Positions 1-5,576 are shown, numbered from the stretch's first letter. The stretch is 5,576 nucleotides of DNA from Candidatus Saccharimonadota bacterium (GCA_029237755.1 JAQZBT010000085.1:1-5576), one strand, 5' to 3'. Numbers and translations are program-made. Notes: generated by a model not told the origin, from the sequence alone.

Positions 1-476
1 CGGTCGTTGTCGCGTTACTGTTAATCCTCGGGCTGGTGTTTCGGGATCCATTGACCGACTTGATGTACCGCTTGGGAATATTGCGGCTGGACGTAAACGC
101 CGAGCTCCAGAAGGCCGAGGATCTCCGTAATGAGGGTAGCGACACCAAGGCCATCGCATCGCTGGAAAAGACCCTGCAGCGGATATCCAATAATAAGGAC
201 AAGGCCCGGGTCTACGTAGCGCTCGGGCTTACATATTATGACTCTGGCAATTACGCGAAAGCCGTGGAGTATCTGAAGAAGAAGCGGGAGGTTTTGCCCG
301 ACGACCGGGGCGACGCGGTGCTGCTGGCGCGGGCGCTCTGGCATAGCGGTCAGAAAGACGAGGCCAAGACCTACTATCAGCAGGCCATCGATGACCTCAA
401 GAAGAAGGATCTGGCCGGAGGCGACAGTGAGATAAAGCAGCTGCAGCTGGAGCTGGAGCAGGGGCCGCAAGAATGA
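1..476 (+). CDS. Membrane-anchored TPR protein, 5' partial
   Basis: The reading frame is open from the left edge: codons from base 3 give a hydrophobic run (VVVALLLILGLVF) that continues directly into the TPR region. The GTG at 36 is therefore best read as an internal valine of a transmembrane helix, and the true start lies left of the window. After this helix come about 135 residues of helical, charged sequence with roughly three tetratricopeptide-type helix pairs: around NAELQKAEDL (bases ~96-200), ARVYVALGLTYYDSGNYAKAVEYL (recognisable G-Y-A pattern, ~204-300) and AVLLARALWHSGQKDEAKTYY (~316-400). TPR domains are protein-binding scaffolds; the partner is not known. The stop overlaps the next start as ATGA, so the protein is probably co-translated with the secreted protein downstream and may help its export or assembly. 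No specific family assigned. Confident of the gene and TPR fold, not of its role. Confidence 0.85.
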   Translation, partial: VVVALLLILGLVFRDPLTDLMYRLGILRLDVNAELQKAEDLRNEGSDTKAIASLEKTLQRISNNKDKARVYVALGLTYYDSGNYAKAVEYLKKKREVLPDDRGDAVLLARALWHSGQKDEAKTYYQQAIDDLKKKDLAGGDSEIKQLQLELEQGPQE

Positions 477-1771
477 GCCGGGGGCGCAAACTACTATTGC
501 TGGCCGGTTGGCTGATCCTGGGTGGGGCTGCATTGGCCGTCTCGCAGCCGGCTGAAGCGACGCACTGCCGGGGGACTTCGCACATCATGTACGGTGTGGA
601 AGACCACTGCGGTTACTTTGATAACGACTACAATGGCCCCGGTACTGGACGAGACGTCTATGATGGAGGTTTCAATAATCCGTTTGGCACTGGGGTGAAT
701 GTCGACAACCCGACGGAACTGATAAGCGTCGTGCGCAACGGTATCAACTCCGGTAATGACTGGTATCGTAACTCGTCGCGGTTCATTGTGCTGTCGATGC
801 TGGGCTTCAACGGCGGCGTGGCGCGCGGCCAAGTGACGACAACCCATGCGACGCGTTGCCCCCGGGTAGCGTGTATCGATGAGTGGGAGAACCGGATCAG
901 GGCTATGAGCTCCCAGGGTACGAATGCTGCCGGTACCTGGGTAGGTCCCAACGGAAGGATCGATTTCCACCGCAACTACCTGCTCGATTGCGGGACGATC
1001 AACACCATCGGCCAGAACGACGGTGCGGTCAACGATGACGTGGCACCCTATCGTATGACTTCGACCAACAGCAACTGCAGCGACACTTATATCCAGGACC
1101 ACATCTTTTTCTTCAATACGAATCTCGATGTCGTATATATGATTCGCCGCGACTGTGCCAACCCGGTGGGTGACCTGCCGGGCCTGCCGGCGGCGTTCTA
1201 TGAGGTCAACTTGTCGGGTACGACGCCGACGGCGACGGTTGTGGCGGGAGCGACCACATCGGTGCGAGCTGCGATACGCAACACGGGCCCGTCGTGGTCC
1301 GAGCCGGGGCAATTGCAGATCTCAAACCCAGGCAACATTAGCGGGGTGAGCCAGACAAACCTGACGCAGTACCAGACCAGTCGCGGATTCACTACCTATT
1401 GGTATTGGAATACCGCGGCAATGAGTCCGACCATGGCGCAGGCTTCGGCTACTTTGAACTTCACGGTCAATCCGACGACCCCGGTAGGGACGACACTGAC
1501 GTTCCTTGTCAGTTATAGACCGGCGGACGAGACAGGTTTGGTCAAAACCGATGTCGTAACGATAAGAGTGGTATCCATGCGCTATCCCAGCTTCATCGGC
1601 CGTAACGGCGATACCCATGCCGGGGGCGGAATAGGGGATAACTGTGCACCGGCATCCGGCTTTGTACAGGGTAACCCGAGCAGTACCTCACATACTCAAT
1701 ACGTAGTATCAGCCTCTGCGGTACCCGGCATATCCGCTTTCAGATATCTATCAGGCGGCTCAGGACTATAG
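473..1771 (+). CDS. Secreted cysteine-containing surface protein, N-terminal part of a frameshifted gene
   Basis: ATG at 473 overlaps the upstream stop (ATGA), with AGGGG at 460-464 as ribosome binding site. Residues 1-29 are a classical signal peptide: basic MSRGRK, hydrophobic core, then AEA before Thr30. It lacks a prepilin peptidase G-F/E pattern, so it is not a pilin. Residues 30-240 form a polar domain with seven Cys (32, 46, 129, 134, 173, 202, 228), suited to disulfides outside the cell; I do not recognise its family. Residues ~244-367 look like an Ig/CARDB-type beta domain (NTG..W motif, alternating hydrophobics, ending VVTIRVV). From ~369 a third domain starts (NGDTHAGGG, Cys391, SHTQYVVSASAVPG) but reading ends at a TAG at 1769 after nine poorly coding residues. 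The missing remainder is in the +1 frame downstream. Intact, the product would be about 625 residues. Probably a cell-surface or pilus-associated adhesin; this is inference. Confidence 0.85.
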   Translation: MSRGRKLLLLAGWLILGGAALAVSQPAEATHCRGTSHIMYGVEDHCGYFDNDYNGPGTGRDVYDGGFNNPFGTGVNVDNPTELISVVRNGINSGNDWYRNSSRFIVLSMLGFNGGVARGQVTTTHATRCPRVACIDEWENRIRAMSSQGTNAAGTWVGPNGRIDFHRNYLLDCGTINTIGQNDGAVNDDVAPYRMTSTNSNCSDTYIQDHIFFFNTNLDVVYMIRRDCANPVGDLPGLPAAFYEVNLSGTTPTATVVAGATTSVRAAIRNTGPSWSEPGQLQISNPGNISGVSQTNLTQYQTSRGFTTYWYWNTAAMSPTMAQASATLNFTVNPTTPVGTTLTFLVSYRPADETGLVKTDVVTIRVVSMRYPSFIGRNGDTHAGGGIGDNCAPASGFVQGNPSSTSHTQYVVSASAVPGISAFRYLSGGSGL

Positions 1772-1793
1772 GACTGGCGGCGGAACCGGTTAT

Positions 1794-2351
1794 GTGACCC
1801 GGCCGCCCGGCCCGTATAATCTCTCGTCATTCGCGGCTTTGCCGGGTGGGATCGAGACAGTCTTTATTACCGGTGATGCGCAGTTGTCAGGTACGGTAAC
1901 GCGCAAGCTCACAATTATCGTCAGCGGCACGGTGACCATAAATGGACCAATTTCTATCACTCCAGTAACATTCGGTGACCCGCACGAGGTGCCGTCACTG
2001 GGCATTGCCTCCTTCGGCCCGATAAACATCAATAGCGGTGTGATCCGGGTCGACGCGTACCTATTCTCCAACAACGTTATCAACACCTGCACCGAGGCGG
2101 TCACGGTGTCTCCGCTGCCGGCGGTTACCTGCTCGAACACTCTGTCGGTCAATGGCTTCCTGATGGCCCGCAACATCCTGTTCCAACGCAAGGGACCGTT
2201 CAACGGCTCAGCCCAAAACGGGCAAGCTACGGCACCGGGCGAAATTGTGACTCTGATTCCGCAGCTCTATCTCAACCCGCCTCGCTTCTTCGACTCTTCC
2301 GTGGATGACCGCTTGCTGGAAGGGCAGGGAGAGAGACAGCCGCTATTCTAA
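1794..2351 (+). CDS. C-terminal part of the frameshifted surface protein
   Basis: The first start codon in this frame is a GTG at 1794 with no good ribosome binding site, so independent translation is doubtful. The frame is coding-like already from 1743 (DIYQAAQDYRTGGGTGYV), so it most likely belongs to the gene starting at 473 and is separated by a one-base shift near 1742. The segment is rich in short beta strands with repeated hydrophobic-Gly-hydrophobic steps (VFITGDAQL, LTIIVSGTVTINGPI, SGVIRVDAYLFS, NTLSVNGFLMARNILFQRKG), compatible with a beta-solenoid. Two Cys (NTCTEA, TCSNTL) flank a loop. The tail (PGEIVTLIPQLYLNPP) resembles C-termini of large surface proteins I associate with Saccharibacteria. 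No signal peptide or membrane segment of its own, as expected for a C-terminal fragment. Annotation pipelines will probably call it as a separate hypothetical protein. Confidence 0.7.
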   Translation: MTRPPGPYNLSSFAALPGGIETVFITGDAQLSGTVTRKLTIIVSGTVTINGPISITPVTFGDPHEVPSLGIASFGPININSGVIRVDAYLFSNNVINTCTEAVTVSPLPAVTCSNTLSVNGFLMARNILFQRKGPFNGSAQNGQATAPGEIVTLIPQLYLNPPRFFDSSVDDRLLEGQGERQPLF

Positions 2352-2360
2352 TCGTCAAAA

Positions 2361-2410
2361 GAAGGTGAGTATTTGATGGGCATAATGGTTATGGTAAAGT
2401 TAAGCTAATG
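2361..2410 (+). promoter_or_regulatory. Shine-Dalgarno and possible 10-codon leader ORF coupled to pilM
   Basis: GAAGGTGAG (2361-2369) is a good Shine-Dalgarno, but it lies about 40 bases before the pilM ATG at 2408, too far to serve it directly. It is 8 bases from an ATG at 2376, which opens a short frame MGIMVMVKLS ending at TAA 2406-2408. The last A of that stop is the first base of the pilM ATG (TAATG), the classic geometry for termination-reinitiation. The pilM frame itself has no start codon between its upstream stop (2366-2368) and 2408. Seen: the motif, spacing and overlap. Inferred: that the mini-ORF is translated and couples to pilM. Confidence 0.4.
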
Positions 2411-3448
2411 GGATTATTCGTTAAAGATACGGAGTTCTTCGGGCTGGATATCGGGTCAACAGCGATCCGCTTGGTGCAGCTGCGGCGGGGTAGTCAACAC
2501 CCGGCGTTGGTGGCGTATGGCGCACTGCCGGTGCCGGCCAACCTGACGTCGAGTGACTCCAAAATGGACCAAGACAAGATTTCGGAATTGGTGAAGCAGC
2601 TGGTGCGCGAGAACCGCGTATCGCTGAAGCACGTAGTGGTCGGACTGCCGGCCAACAAAGTTTTTGCGACCGTCATTACGACGCCGAAGATCGACAACGC
2701 TCAGCTGGCGAAGGCAATCCGCTACCAGGCTGAGCAGTACATCCCGATGGCGCTCGACCAGGTGAAGCTGGACTGGGCAGTAATCGACCAGAGCAAGGAC
2801 GGCAAGCAGCTGGAGGTTCTCCTGGTGGCCGCTCCTGTCTCGGCGGTAGACCGCTACATGGCAATTCTGGAGAAGGCCGGGCTGGAGCCGCTGGCCCTTG
2901 AAGCCAACGCCACGGCTGTAGCGCGGGCACTGGTACCGACAAATGCGCTGGCGGTGGCGATGGTGGACTTCGGCGCCTTGGAATCTGATATCTCGATCGT
3001 ATGGAACAACGCCCCGCGCCTGATCCGGTCAGTCTCGGTGGGCGGTCTGACATTCGTGCGCAGTGTCGCACAGAACCTGGGCCTCGACGAAGTCCAGGCT
3101 ACGCAATTTACCTATAAGTTTGGTCTGACTCAGTCGAAGCTGGAGGGCCAGGTCTTCAAGGCTATCAAGCCGACGCTGGACAACCTGGTATCGGAAGTGG
3201 AGAAGTCTGCCAAGTACTTCACCGGCCGCTATCCGGAAGTGAAGATTGAGAAGCTGGTGGTAACAGGCAGCGCTTCGGCTCTGCCGGAGTTGGGACCGTT
3301 CCTGGCAAACTCCACCGGTCTGCCGGTAGAGTTTGGTAACGCATGGGGCAACGTCTCCTACCCGGCCGGTCTGCAAGAGAAGCTGATGAGCCTGTCGAGT
3401 GAATACGCTGCTGCCGTCGGTTTGGCGGGTAGGGGATATATCGGATGA
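2408..3448 (+). CDS. pilM: Type IV pilus assembly protein PilM, actin-like ATPase
   Basis: 346 residues, the usual PilM length. PilM is a cytoplasmic FtsA/actin-fold protein that binds ATP and the N-terminal tail of PilN, linking the cytoplasmic motor to the inner-membrane alignment complex. Visible motifs: phosphate-1 FFGLDIGSTAIRLVQL (residues ~10-25, Asp14); a 1C/SHS2-like region with VVGLPANKVFATVI and AIRYQAEQYIPMALDQVKLDW (~78-120); phosphate-2 MVDFGALESDISIV with Asp187; SVSVGGLTFVRSVA (~212-225); adenosine-type motif VVTGSASALPELG with Gly287, and the C-terminal EYAAAVGLAGRG helix common to the family. The start at 2408 is the only start codon after the in-frame stop at 2366, and MGLFVKD is a normal PilM N-terminus. 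There is no Shine-Dalgarno close to it; see the leader ORF. It overlaps pilN by ATGA. Very confident. Confidence 0.96.
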   Translation: MGLFVKDTEFFGLDIGSTAIRLVQLRRGSQHPALVAYGALPVPANLTSSDSKMDQDKISELVKQLVRENRVSLKHVVVGLPANKVFATVITTPKIDNAQLAKAIRYQAEQYIPMALDQVKLDWAVIDQSKDGKQLEVLLVAAPVSAVDRYMAILEKAGLEPLALEANATAVARALVPTNALAVAMVDFGALESDISIVWNNAPRLIRSVSVGGLTFVRSVAQNLGLDEVQATQFTYKFGLTQSKLEGQVFKAIKPTLDNLVSEVEKSAKYFTGRYPEVKIEKLVVTGSASALPELGPFLANSTGLPVEFGNAWGNVSYPAGLQEKLMSLSSEYAAAVGLAGRGYIG

Positions 3449-4047
3449 GCATTCTGATCAACCTGCTGCCCGATCTGCGGCAGGCCAAACTCAGGGAGCG
3501 TCGCCGCCGCCAACTGGTGAGCGGTATCTCCGTGCTCGTTTGGTCAATCTGTGGTGGCGTGGTGCTGCTGCTGGTGATCTTCTCGACCGGGCAAAAAGTG
3601 GTTATCAACAACCTCAACAACAGCATCGACCAGAAGAAGGGCGAGCTGGAACGCATGGAAGACCTGCCCGAGGCACTGACGGCGGCTGACCACCTGAATT
3701 CGCTGCACGGCATCGACGGCCAGCCCGGACTTTATGACAAGCGCGTCTTGTACACCAATTTCTTTAAAGCCTATGAGTCAGCCGATCCGACAGACATAAC
3801 TCTGCAGTCGCTGGGAGTCGATGCCTCCAATGCGCTGGTGGTGAAGGGTCTAGGCAAGAGTTACGCTGCCGTGGCTAAGCTGGCCCGGGCAGTGGAGCGC
3901 TACAACGTGACCGTGGGTCCAAACGCCAACTCGGCTAACTCACCGTATTTTACCGATGTGAAGCTACTTAACGTGAGTCAGGATACTACCGGTGTCGCAT
4001 TTAGTATGAACGCGACGATACAGACAGGAGCCTTCAGTGGCGAATAG
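3445..4047 (+). CDS. pilN: Type IV pilus assembly protein PilN
   Basis: 200 residues, normal PilN size. PilN is a bitopic inner-membrane protein whose short cytoplasmic tail docks into PilM and whose extracytoplasmic ferredoxin-like domain pairs with PilO. The sequence shows exactly this: the PilM-binding motif INLLP at residues 5-9, a highly basic stretch RERRRR (17-22) at the cytoplasmic membrane face, a transmembrane helix at ~25-47, a coiled-coil-like segment at ~50-73 (NNLNNSIDQKKGELERME), then an alpha/beta domain from ~105 with the typical DITLQSLGVDASNALVVKGL strand pair and the AAVAKLARAVE helix. ATG overlaps the pilM stop (ATGA); AGGGG at 3431-3435 is the likely ribosome binding site. 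The 3' end overlaps pilO by 11 bases. Very confident. Confidence 0.95.
   Translation: MSILINLLPDLRQAKLRERRRRQLVSGISVLVWSICGGVVLLLVIFSTGQKVVINNLNNSIDQKKGELERMEDLPEALTAADHLNSLHGIDGQPGLYDKRVLYTNFFKAYESADPTDITLQSLGVDASNALVVKGLGKSYAAVAKLARAVERYNVTVGPNANSANSPYFTDVKLLNVSQDTTGVAFSMNATIQTGAFSGE
4024..4030 (+). promoter_or_regulatory. Ribosome binding site fixing the pilO GTG start
   Basis: ACAGGAG at 4024-4030 lies inside the end of pilN, 6 bases before GTG at 4037. This spacing is optimal and decides for the GTG start over the in-frame ATG at 4067 (residue 11), which would remove only the polar residues in front of the membrane helix. Confidence 0.7.
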
Positions 4048-4726
4048 CACCAACCCCACCAAGAATATGTCCAATAACAATTTGATCATCATCCTGTTGC
4101 TGGTGAGTTTCCTGGTGATCGGAGTGTCGGCCCTGGCGGTCAACTTCCTGATCAAGACGATTACGCTCGACTCTAAACTGGTATCGAAGAAGCTGGCTGC
4201 CGAGAAGCAGCTCAAGGAGAACATCCTGGCCGCGCCGAACCTGATTGAAGCCTACCGTGACCTTGGCAACGAGAGGGTATTGCTCGAGGACGCACTGCCC
4301 ATACACAGCGATTTCCCCAGCCTGTTGGTGACGCTTGAGAATATGTCGCTGGACGCGCCTGTGGCACTGACATCGGTGACCGAATCGCTGGTGACTGCGG
4401 CTCTGCCGGGCGTAACGGCCGTGCCTACGACTGCCGAGCCGGCATCCGCTTCGACTGAGACCGGTGCGACCCCAGCTGCTACTCCTGCCGCCGAAACGGT
4501 ATCGGTGACCCCCAAGCCTGAAACCTACGCCTTTACCATTAACGTTAAGGGTACCTACGGAGCATTCCTGAATATGCTCGACCACCTCGAGAAGTCTGCC
4601 CGGCCGATGCGCATCACCGGCATGCAGATATTGGGCACGCCGACCTCTCTAGATGTGAACGTCAGCCTCGAAACATACTTCCAGAAGTCATCTGAGCTGC
4701 CATTTGGCAAGGAGACGGTGAAATGA
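4037..4726 (+). CDS. pilO: Type IV pilus assembly protein PilO
   Basis: 229 residues, GTG start with a well-placed GGAG. PilO forms heterodimers with PilN in the inner membrane and helps position the pilus motor. Seen: short polar N-terminus, transmembrane helix at ~16-38, coiled-coil-like heptads after it (LVSKKLAAEKQLKENI and on to ~90), then a PilO core begun by LPIHSDFPSLLVTLENM and resumed at ~163-220 with YAFTINVKGTYGAFLNMLDHLEKSARPM and VNVSLETYFQK, the ferredoxin-like pattern of the family. These two halves are split by a ~40-residue Ala/Thr/Pro/Glu-rich segment (~121-162), which is longer and lower in complexity than in textbook PilO. Overlaps pilN by 11 bases and the next gene by ATGA. 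Identity rests on position after pilN plus topology and the C-terminal domain; confident. Confidence 0.9.
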   Translation: MANSTNPTKNMSNNNLIIILLLVSFLVIGVSALAVNFLIKTITLDSKLVSKKLAAEKQLKENILAAPNLIEAYRDLGNERVLLEDALPIHSDFPSLLVTLENMSLDAPVALTSVTESLVTAALPGVTAVPTTAEPASASTETGATPAATPAAETVSVTPKPETYAFTINVKGTYGAFLNMLDHLEKSARPMRITGMQILGTPTSLDVNVSLETYFQKSSELPFGKETVK

Positions 4727-4977
4727 AAACCAAAGATGTAGTGCTTCTACTTGTCGCCGTCGTGATTCTGCTGGGCGCCGGTTATCTGGGGTACACCCAG
4801 CTGATGCCCAAGTCAGCCGACAAGAAGACGACTGAAGTCGATGTGATTGGCAAGATCCCCAGTGGGTTCAATGATGAAGCCATGGCCCAGCTGACCGACG
4901 ACTCCAAGGTTGTGAACTTCAACTCGCCGGTAGACCTGACAGGCCTGGGCAATACCAAGCCCTTTGGCGGGCAGTAA
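4723..4977 (+). CDS. Small single-pass membrane protein in the PilP position
   Basis: 84 residues. ATG overlaps the pilO stop (ATGA), with GGAG at 4711-4714 eight bases upstream. Residues 6-27 form one strongly hydrophobic helix preceded by MKTKD and followed by a polar ~55-residue tail, so the tail probably lies outside the cell. The helix has no lipobox Cys, so unlike canonical PilP it is not a lipoprotein, and it is about half PilP length. The tail has a low-complexity middle and ends in VDLTGLGNTKPFGGQ, a Gly/Asn/Pro-Phe ending that looks conserved in type. Being tightly sandwiched between pilO and pilB argues for a pilus assembly role, perhaps completing the PilN-PilO complex. I do not recognise a named family; real gene nearly certain, function unknown. 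Confidence 0.85.
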   Translation: MKTKDVVLLLVAVVILLGAGYLGYTQLMPKSADKKTTEVDVIGKIPSGFNDEAMAQLTDDSKVVNFNSPVDLTGLGNTKPFGGQ

Positions 4978-4993
4978 CCTGGTTGTGACCGGG
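4978..4993 (+). other. Small hairpin in the gap before pilB
   Basis: CCTGGT (4978-4983) can pair with ACCGGG (4988-4993) around a TGTG loop: five Watson-Crick pairs and one G-U. It starts immediately after the TAA of the small membrane gene and ends one base before the pilB ribosome binding site. No T-tract follows, so it is not a standard intrinsic terminator; it may stabilise an RNA end or influence initiation at pilB. The pairing is seen, the role is a guess. Confidence 0.35.
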
Positions 4994-4994
4994 G

Positions 4995-5000
4995 GGAGGT
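4995..5000 (+). promoter_or_regulatory. Strong ribosome binding site of pilB
   Basis: GGAGGT, within a longer G-rich run (4991-5003), lies 5 bases before ATG 5006. It is the strongest Shine-Dalgarno in the window and sits before the only gene of the core that does not overlap its neighbour, which fits independent, high-rate initiation for the ATPase. It fixes the pilB start. Confidence 0.75.
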
Positions 5001-5005
5001 AGGCT

Positions 5006-5576
5006 ATGCTATCCGTCGAGAGTCAAAAGAAGATCGAAGAACTCCTGCTTGAGGGCAAACTGCTCAAGGCAGAAGACCTCGAGACGGCTAAAATCGATGC
5101 CCTGAAGGCCTCCAAGCCGCTGATCGCCTATATTGCCGAGAAGAACCTCGTTGGCGAGGAAGACCTCACGCGCATTTCCGCTCAAGCCATGGGTGTGCCG
5201 TACGTCAATCTCAACACCATCATGGTGCCGGAAGACGTGCTGAAGCTCCTGTCGCGCGAAACGGCTGAGACCTACATGGCGGTGCCATTTGGTATGCAGC
5301 AGGGCCGCCTGGCGGTCGGTATGCTCGACCCGACCAACATCCAGGCTGTCGACTTCCTGAGCCGCAAGGTCGGCCACACTATTACCGTGTACCTGGCTTC
5401 GCGTGCCTCTATCGATCATGTGCTGGGCATGTTCCATACCGACATCGGCGCCGATGTGGCGGGAGCGCTGGACATCGCCAAAGTCGATGACCACCCCAAA
5501 GTTGAGGCGAAGAACCCCAAGGCGGTCCAGAACCTGGTGCAGGATGCACCCATTACGCGCGCATTGAATGCGATTT
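5006..5576 (+). CDS. pilB: Type IV pilus extension ATPase PilB/GspE, N-terminal part (3' partial)
   Basis: 190 complete codons are present; the frame stays open to the right edge. PilB is the cytoplasmic hexameric ATPase that drives pilin addition. The visible part is the type II secretion ATPase N-terminal (MshEN/GspE-N) domain: a helical start (SQKKIEELLLEGKLLKAEDLE), the LIAYIAEKNLVGEEDLTRI helices, AMGVPYVNL at ~61-69, ETYMAVPFGMQQGRLAVGM and the family hallmark DPTN at residues 108-111, then VGHTITVYLASRASIDHVL. At the edge VQDAPITRALNAI is the conserved segment that leads into the ATPase core. Walker A, Asp and His boxes and Walker B would be beyond the window, so PilB cannot be formally separated from other GspE-family members; the pilMNO context decides for PilB. 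Confidence 0.93.
   Translation, partial: MLSVESQKKIEELLLEGKLLKAEDLETAKIDALKASKPLIAYIAEKNLVGEEDLTRISAQAMGVPYVNLNTIMVPEDVLKLLSRETAETYMAVPFGMQQGRLAVGMLDPTNIQAVDFLSRKVGHTITVYLASRASIDHVLGMFHTDIGADVAGALDIAKVDDHPKVEAKNPKAVQNLVQDAPITRALNAI

Noticed and set aside
36..38. GTG as start of the first gene
   Set aside because: The frame is open and hydrophobic upstream to the window edge, so this codon sits inside a membrane helix.
473..560. Surface protein as a type IV pilin
   Set aside because: The N-terminus is a conventional signal peptide with AEA cleavage site and lacks the Gly plus hydrophobic-Glu5 prepilin pattern.
494..1312. 272-codon open frame on the minus strand
   Set aside because: Lies wholly antisense to the secreted protein gene; its product is Arg/Val/His-rich with no domain, and the + strand frame has a signal peptide and coupled start.
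1730..1745. Phase-variable repeat causing the frame break
   Set aside because: Only a run of three T is present; no homopolymer or short tandem repeat long enough for slipped-strand switching.
1766..1772. Programmed +1 frameshift at CTA-TAG-G
   Set aside because: A shift exactly here would restore the frame, but CTA slipping to TAT is poor pairing, there is no SD-like stimulator visible, and the sequence already looks coding in the other frame from 1743.
2376..2408. Mini-ORF as an N-terminal extension of PilM
   Set aside because: It is in a different frame and closes with TAA at 2406-2408; PilM begins normally at MGLFVKD.
3399..3689. 96-codon + strand frame across the pilM-pilN junction
   Set aside because: Out of frame with both genes, overlaps them completely and encodes a low-information Arg/Gly/Ala-rich product.
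4034..4585. 183-codon open frame on the minus strand
   Set aside because: Antisense shadow of pilO; composition is Arg/Gly/Gln-rich and shows no recognisable fold.
5009..5494. 161-codon open frame on the minus strand
   Set aside because: Antisense shadow of pilB, whose + strand product shows clear GspE N-domain motifs and a strong ribosome binding site.

Overview
The window carries the left and central part of a type IV pilus (T4P) locus, entirely on the + strand and with almost no non-coding DNA. The recognisable core is pilM (actin-like cytoplasmic ATPase), pilN and pilO (bitopic inner-membrane alignment proteins), an 84-residue single-pass membrane protein in the slot where pilP usually lies, and the 5' third of pilB/gspE (extension ATPase), which runs off the right edge. 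Upstream are a membrane-anchored TPR protein cut by the left edge and a large secreted, cysteine-containing surface protein whose reading frame is broken near 1742.

Organism (inference): a bacterium using the standard stop codons, moderately GC-rich by eye. Three things suggest a monoderm member of the Candidate Phyla Radiation/Patescibacteria, most like Saccharibacteria: the MNO-small protein-B order without visible pilP/pilQ, small compact genes, and the C-terminal architecture of the secreted protein (repetitive beta-rich segment, two Cys, a 'PGEIV..IPQLYL.PP' tail), which resembles surface proteins I associate with that group. This rests on recollection of family patterns, not on a search.

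Layout: 1-476, TPR protein (5' partial), coupled by ATGA to 473-1771, the secreted surface protein. Its continuation is read at 1743-2351 in the +1 frame (first start codon at 1794). A 56-base gap at 2352-2407 holds a Shine-Dalgarno and a possible 10-codon leader ORF whose TAA overlaps the pilM ATG. Then come pilM 2408-3448, pilN 3445-4047, pilO 4037-4726 and the small membrane protein 4723-4977, every junction overlapping by 4 to 11 bases. After a 28-base gap with a small hairpin and a strong ribosome binding site comes pilB from 5006.

How they work together: by family knowledge PilM binds the cytoplasmic INLLP-type tail of PilN; PilN and PilO pair through their ferredoxin-like domains outside the membrane; PilB powers pilin polymerisation from the cytoplasm. 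The small protein may complete the alignment complex in an envelope without a secretin. The secreted protein and its TPR partner could be a pilus-associated adhesin module, but only position supports that. No RNA genes, insertion sequences, CRISPR arrays or convincing terminators were seen.
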